Part shown: piece by piece, positions 22,259 through 24,283 of the stretch
How positions within the stretch are numbered: the stretch's first letter is position 1
How the letters are laid out: each line of letters starts with the position of its first letter
Assembly: GCA_017444325.1 (NCBI GenBank)
Contig: JAFSWV010000121.1
Coordinates: 1 to 24,283 of the forward strand
Length of the DNA stretch: 24,283 nt
Origin: a bacterium
Lineage (GTDB): Bacteria > Auribacterota > UBA3054
Direction: 5' to 3'
Notes under the pieces: generated by a model
Database searches by the model: none
Told to the model about the DNA's origin: nothing
The model's input: only the letters and a program-made list of their open reading frames with translations
Translations under genes and position numbers: made by a program

Positions 22259-24283
22259 TAAAACAACCTCCCTTTTTCAAGTATGGCGCGGTATTGCGAA
22301 ACAGCTTCCGCTGTGGTCTTTTTCAGAGAGAATTTGGCGACCTGGGCGGGCGCGGCTTCCAGCAAGGTTTTTCTTAAGCTTTCGTCTTCATCGAGTTTTC
22401 TTACAGCCTGGGCGAGAGCGCTGATATCTTTGGGATCGTCTATCAAAAGCGCGGCGTTCCCCGCCACTTCCGGAAGCGATGCGACATTCGTTGTGACGGA
22501 GGGCGTGCCGCAGGCCATGGCTTCCAAAACCGGCAGTCCGAAGCCCTCGTAGATGGAAGGATAGACCAGCAAATGCGCAGCGCTGTACAAAGGCGCCAGA
22601 TCGTTTTCATCAACGTAGCCGATGGGGACTATGCGGCCTTTGGAGCTCTCGATCCTTTCTTTCAGCTTGTCGTTCAGCCAGCCCTGGGCGCCCGCCACGA
22701 TGAGGGGAAGCGCGATCTTTTCGCTAAGCCAGGCTTCCACAACGGAGGCAAGATTCTTCCTCGGCTCCATACTGGCCAGGAAGAGCGCGAAACGCTCCGG
22801 CAGTTTGTATTTCTTCTTAACTTCCTCGATCTTTTCCTTGCTTGCCCGCTTGAATTTCCGCTCGTCGTAGGAGCAGTAGTTCACGCCGCAGCGTTCCGCG
22901 GGGACTTTCAGGATATCCATCAGGTCGCGCCTCGTGTGCTCGGAAATACAAGTGAAGAAAGCCCCCTTCTTTAATGACTCCTTGATATTCTTGGTGCAGA
23001 ACTCGATCGTTTCCTTCGTATGGAAATGCGGGTGCGTAAGGAAGGAAAGATCGTAAATGGTGGAAAGGATAGGCCCCATGAATTCCGGCGTGGTCCAGCC
23101 GGTGGAGTGAACGAGATCGGTTCCCGGAACAGTCGATTCGGGTGAAACGAAAGCCGGCGTCACGCCGCGCCAGAGGTTCAGATTCTTAGCGTCCGGACAA
23201 ATGAAATCGAAACGCTTTAAGTATTCCGGATGCGTGAAAGTCGTGAAGCCGGGAAGCAGCGTGAACTCCATGTCCTCGGGCGGAAATTCGCCCAGTCCCC
23301 TGGCGAGGTTCAGTATGTGGCGTCCGATGCCGGTTATCTGCTCGCCTATGCCGCGGCTGACGTCCAGGGCCACTCTCTTTTTGGCGGGATAAGGAACGTA
23401 AGCCGGGAAGGAGAGATCTTTTTTCTGGATCTCGGAAAGACGCTTGGCGATCCTGGCGGCGGTATGCGTGAAGGTCCAGTTGTCCTGAACGTCCGCGGCG
23501 GCCCTAGCGCCTTTCATACGCGCCTCTTCCTGGTTCTCGAAGACGTGGCGCATCAAGGCCGACAAATGATCGCTGTCCGGCTCAGCCCATTTGAATCCCT
23601 TATAGTAAGGGCATTTCGCCACGGCGGGAATGAGTTTCTTGACCTGCAGAGGATAAGCATTGTAGCTGTTCATGAAGGTCGTCTGGGCGCTCCAGTTGGT
23701 GGCGATGACCGGCAGTCCGCAAGCCATCGCTTCCAGGATAGGCATGCCCCAGCCTTCGCCTCTCGTCGCCAAAACGAAGCAGTCCGCGGAACGGTAAAGG
23801 CTGCCAAGCTGATAATACGGCAGATATTTGTTGAAGATGAATTCTATCCTGCCGCCCTCGGGATCGAGGTTCAAACTTCTAATGATCTCCGGTACGTTGA
23901 CGCTCGGATCGGTGCAATTGGCTTTGCAGAGCAAGACCACCGGCTCCTTGGCCCTGAAGGTCCGGTTGAAGGCTTTTATCAACTCTTCCGGCGCCTTCCT
24001 TTCGCCCCACTCGAAAACGGTCAGGAATTTGAAGTCCTCGCTCAAGGGGAACTTTTTGATGAGCGGGTTGAAATAATTGGTGTCAACGCCCAAAGGCATC
24101 AGATGGATGGGAACCTTGACGCCGGAATTCCTGAAAGTCTCCAGGTTGAAGAGGCTCGGCACCCAGACTTCGTCCATCTTGTTGCAGTGCTCCACCCATT
24201 CCTTGGGCAAGCCTGTCACTTCCAGCATCGTGTAGCCGATCTTATAATTTCCAATACCTTCCGTCTTCTTCGTCACGAAGGCG
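22258..24283 (-). CDS. Two-domain family 4 glycosyltransferase (N-terminus cut by window edge)
   Basis: At least 674 codons are visible and the frame is still open at base 24283, so the true start is outside; a GTG at 24276 is probably internal. Two GT-B glycosyltransferases are fused. The first lacks its N-terminal part and shows YTMLEVTGLPKEWVEHCNKM, HLMPLGVDTNYFNP and GEGWGMPILEAMACGLPVIA (the EX7E motif). The second starts at about codon 300 (RVALDVSRGIGEQITGIGRH) and contains STIYDLSFLTHP, CISEHTRRDLM, FLASMEPRKNL and YEGFGLPVLEAMACGTPSV. Both EX7E motifs are intact, so both domains may be active and add two sugars in turn. There are no membrane segments, so it is presumably cytoplasmic. 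The stop overlaps the methyltransferase ATG as TAATG. It likely builds an O-antigen, capsule or glycoprotein glycan. Confidence 0.92.
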   Translation of the reverse strand, partial: AFVTKKTEGIGNYKIGYTMLEVTGLPKEWVEHCNKMDEVWVPSLFNLETFRNSGVKVPIHLMPLGVDTNYFNPLIKKFPLSEDFKFLTVFEWGERKAPEELIKAFNRTFRAKEPVVLLCKANCTDPSVNVPEIIRSLNLDPEGGRIEFIFNKYLPYYQLGSLYRSADCFVLATRGEGWGMPILEAMACGLPVIATNWSAQTTFMNSYNAYPLQVKKLIPAVAKCPYYKGFKWAEPDSDHLSALMRHVFENQEEARMKGARAAADVQDNWTFTHTAARIAKRLSEIQKKDLSFPAYVPYPAKKRVALDVSRGIGEQITGIGRHILNLARGLGEFPPEDMEFTLLPGFTTFTHPEYLKRFDFICPDAKNLNLWRGVTPAFVSPESTVPGTDLVHSTGWTTPEFMGPILSTIYDLSFLTHPHFHTKETIEFCTKNIKESLKKGAFFTCISEHTRRDLMDILKVPAERCGVNYCSYDERKFKRASKEKIEEVKKKYKLPERFALFLASMEPRKNLASVVEAWLSEKIALPLIVAGAQGWLNDKLKERIESSKGRIVPIGYVDENDLAPLYSAAHLLVYPSIYEGFGLPVLEAMACGTPSVTTNVASLPEVAGNAALLIDDPKDISALAQAVRKLDEDESLRKTLLEAAPAQVAKFSLKKTTAEAVSQYRAILEKGRLF

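Noticed and set aside
20930..22261. Long plus-strand open frame (443 codons) opposite the methyltransferase
   Set aside because: The minus strand has intact SAM motifs and overlapping start/stop junctions; the antisense frame only mirrors the tandem repeat.
1..24283. tRNA, rRNA, insertion sequence, phage or toxin-antitoxin genes
   Set aside because: No cloverleaf-like sequence, transposase, integrase or small toxin-type gene was seen; gaps between genes are short and explained by promoters.

Overview
The window looks like chromosome of a Gram-negative bacterium. It carries a compact lipid A block (two Skp/OmpH-type chaperone genes, then lpxD, lpxC, fabZ, lpxA), many Sec signal peptides, and housekeeping genes (frr, comM/yifB, a NAD synthetase-like gene). 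Base composition is moderately GC-rich by eye and quite even. Secreted carbohydrate enzymes, a SpoIIE-type phosphatase with STAS partners, and a cluster of membrane proteins seen in deep-branching phyla suggest the PVC group (Lentisphaerae/Kiritimatiellota-like) or a similar lineage. That placement is inference with low confidence. No rRNA, tRNA, CRISPR array, transposase or phage gene was seen, and no gene-free stretch exceeds 300 bases.

Layout. (1) 1-2204, minus strand: frr, then a protein with three STAS domains, then the 5' part of a glutamine-dependent NAD synthetase-like gene cut by the window edge. All read from a clear sigma70-type promoter at 2244-2272. (2) 2385-3965, plus strand: comM-type AAA+ ATPase, which converges on and overlaps the next gene by four bases. 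(3) 3962-5930, minus strand: a single-domain STAS protein and a membrane-anchored GAF-PP2C phosphatase, a likely partner-switching pair with its own promoter. (4) 5991-10141, minus strand: four tightly packed genes for membrane proteins. One resembles DUF6754 and one carries an extracytoplasmic domain with a sialidase-type Asp-box. This is the best candidate for an undescribed system. (5) 10142-10306: a divergent promoter region. (6) 10307-14624, plus strand: the lipid A operon, closed by a strong bidirectional terminator. (7) 14673-24283, minus strand: five genes in one transcriptional direction with overlapping or close junctions. They encode a two-domain glycosyltransferase (truncated by the window), a methyltransferase with a 21-residue coiled-coil repeat array, UDP-glucose 4-epimerase, a secreted transglutaminase-like protein, and a secreted domain-permuted GH3 glycosidase.

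Function. Much of the window concerns the cell envelope: lipid A synthesis and outer-membrane chaperones, surface glycan assembly (sugar nucleotide, glycosyl transfer, possible chain capping), and secreted glycan or protein modification. The phosphatase/STAS genes add a partner-switching signalling layer, but no anti-sigma kinase or sigma factor is present to say what it controls. The most useful leads are the four-gene membrane cluster, the coiled-coil methyltransferase as a possible polysaccharide-length ruler, the NAD synthetase-like protein whose glutaminase domain lacks two catalytic residues, and the triple-STAS protein.
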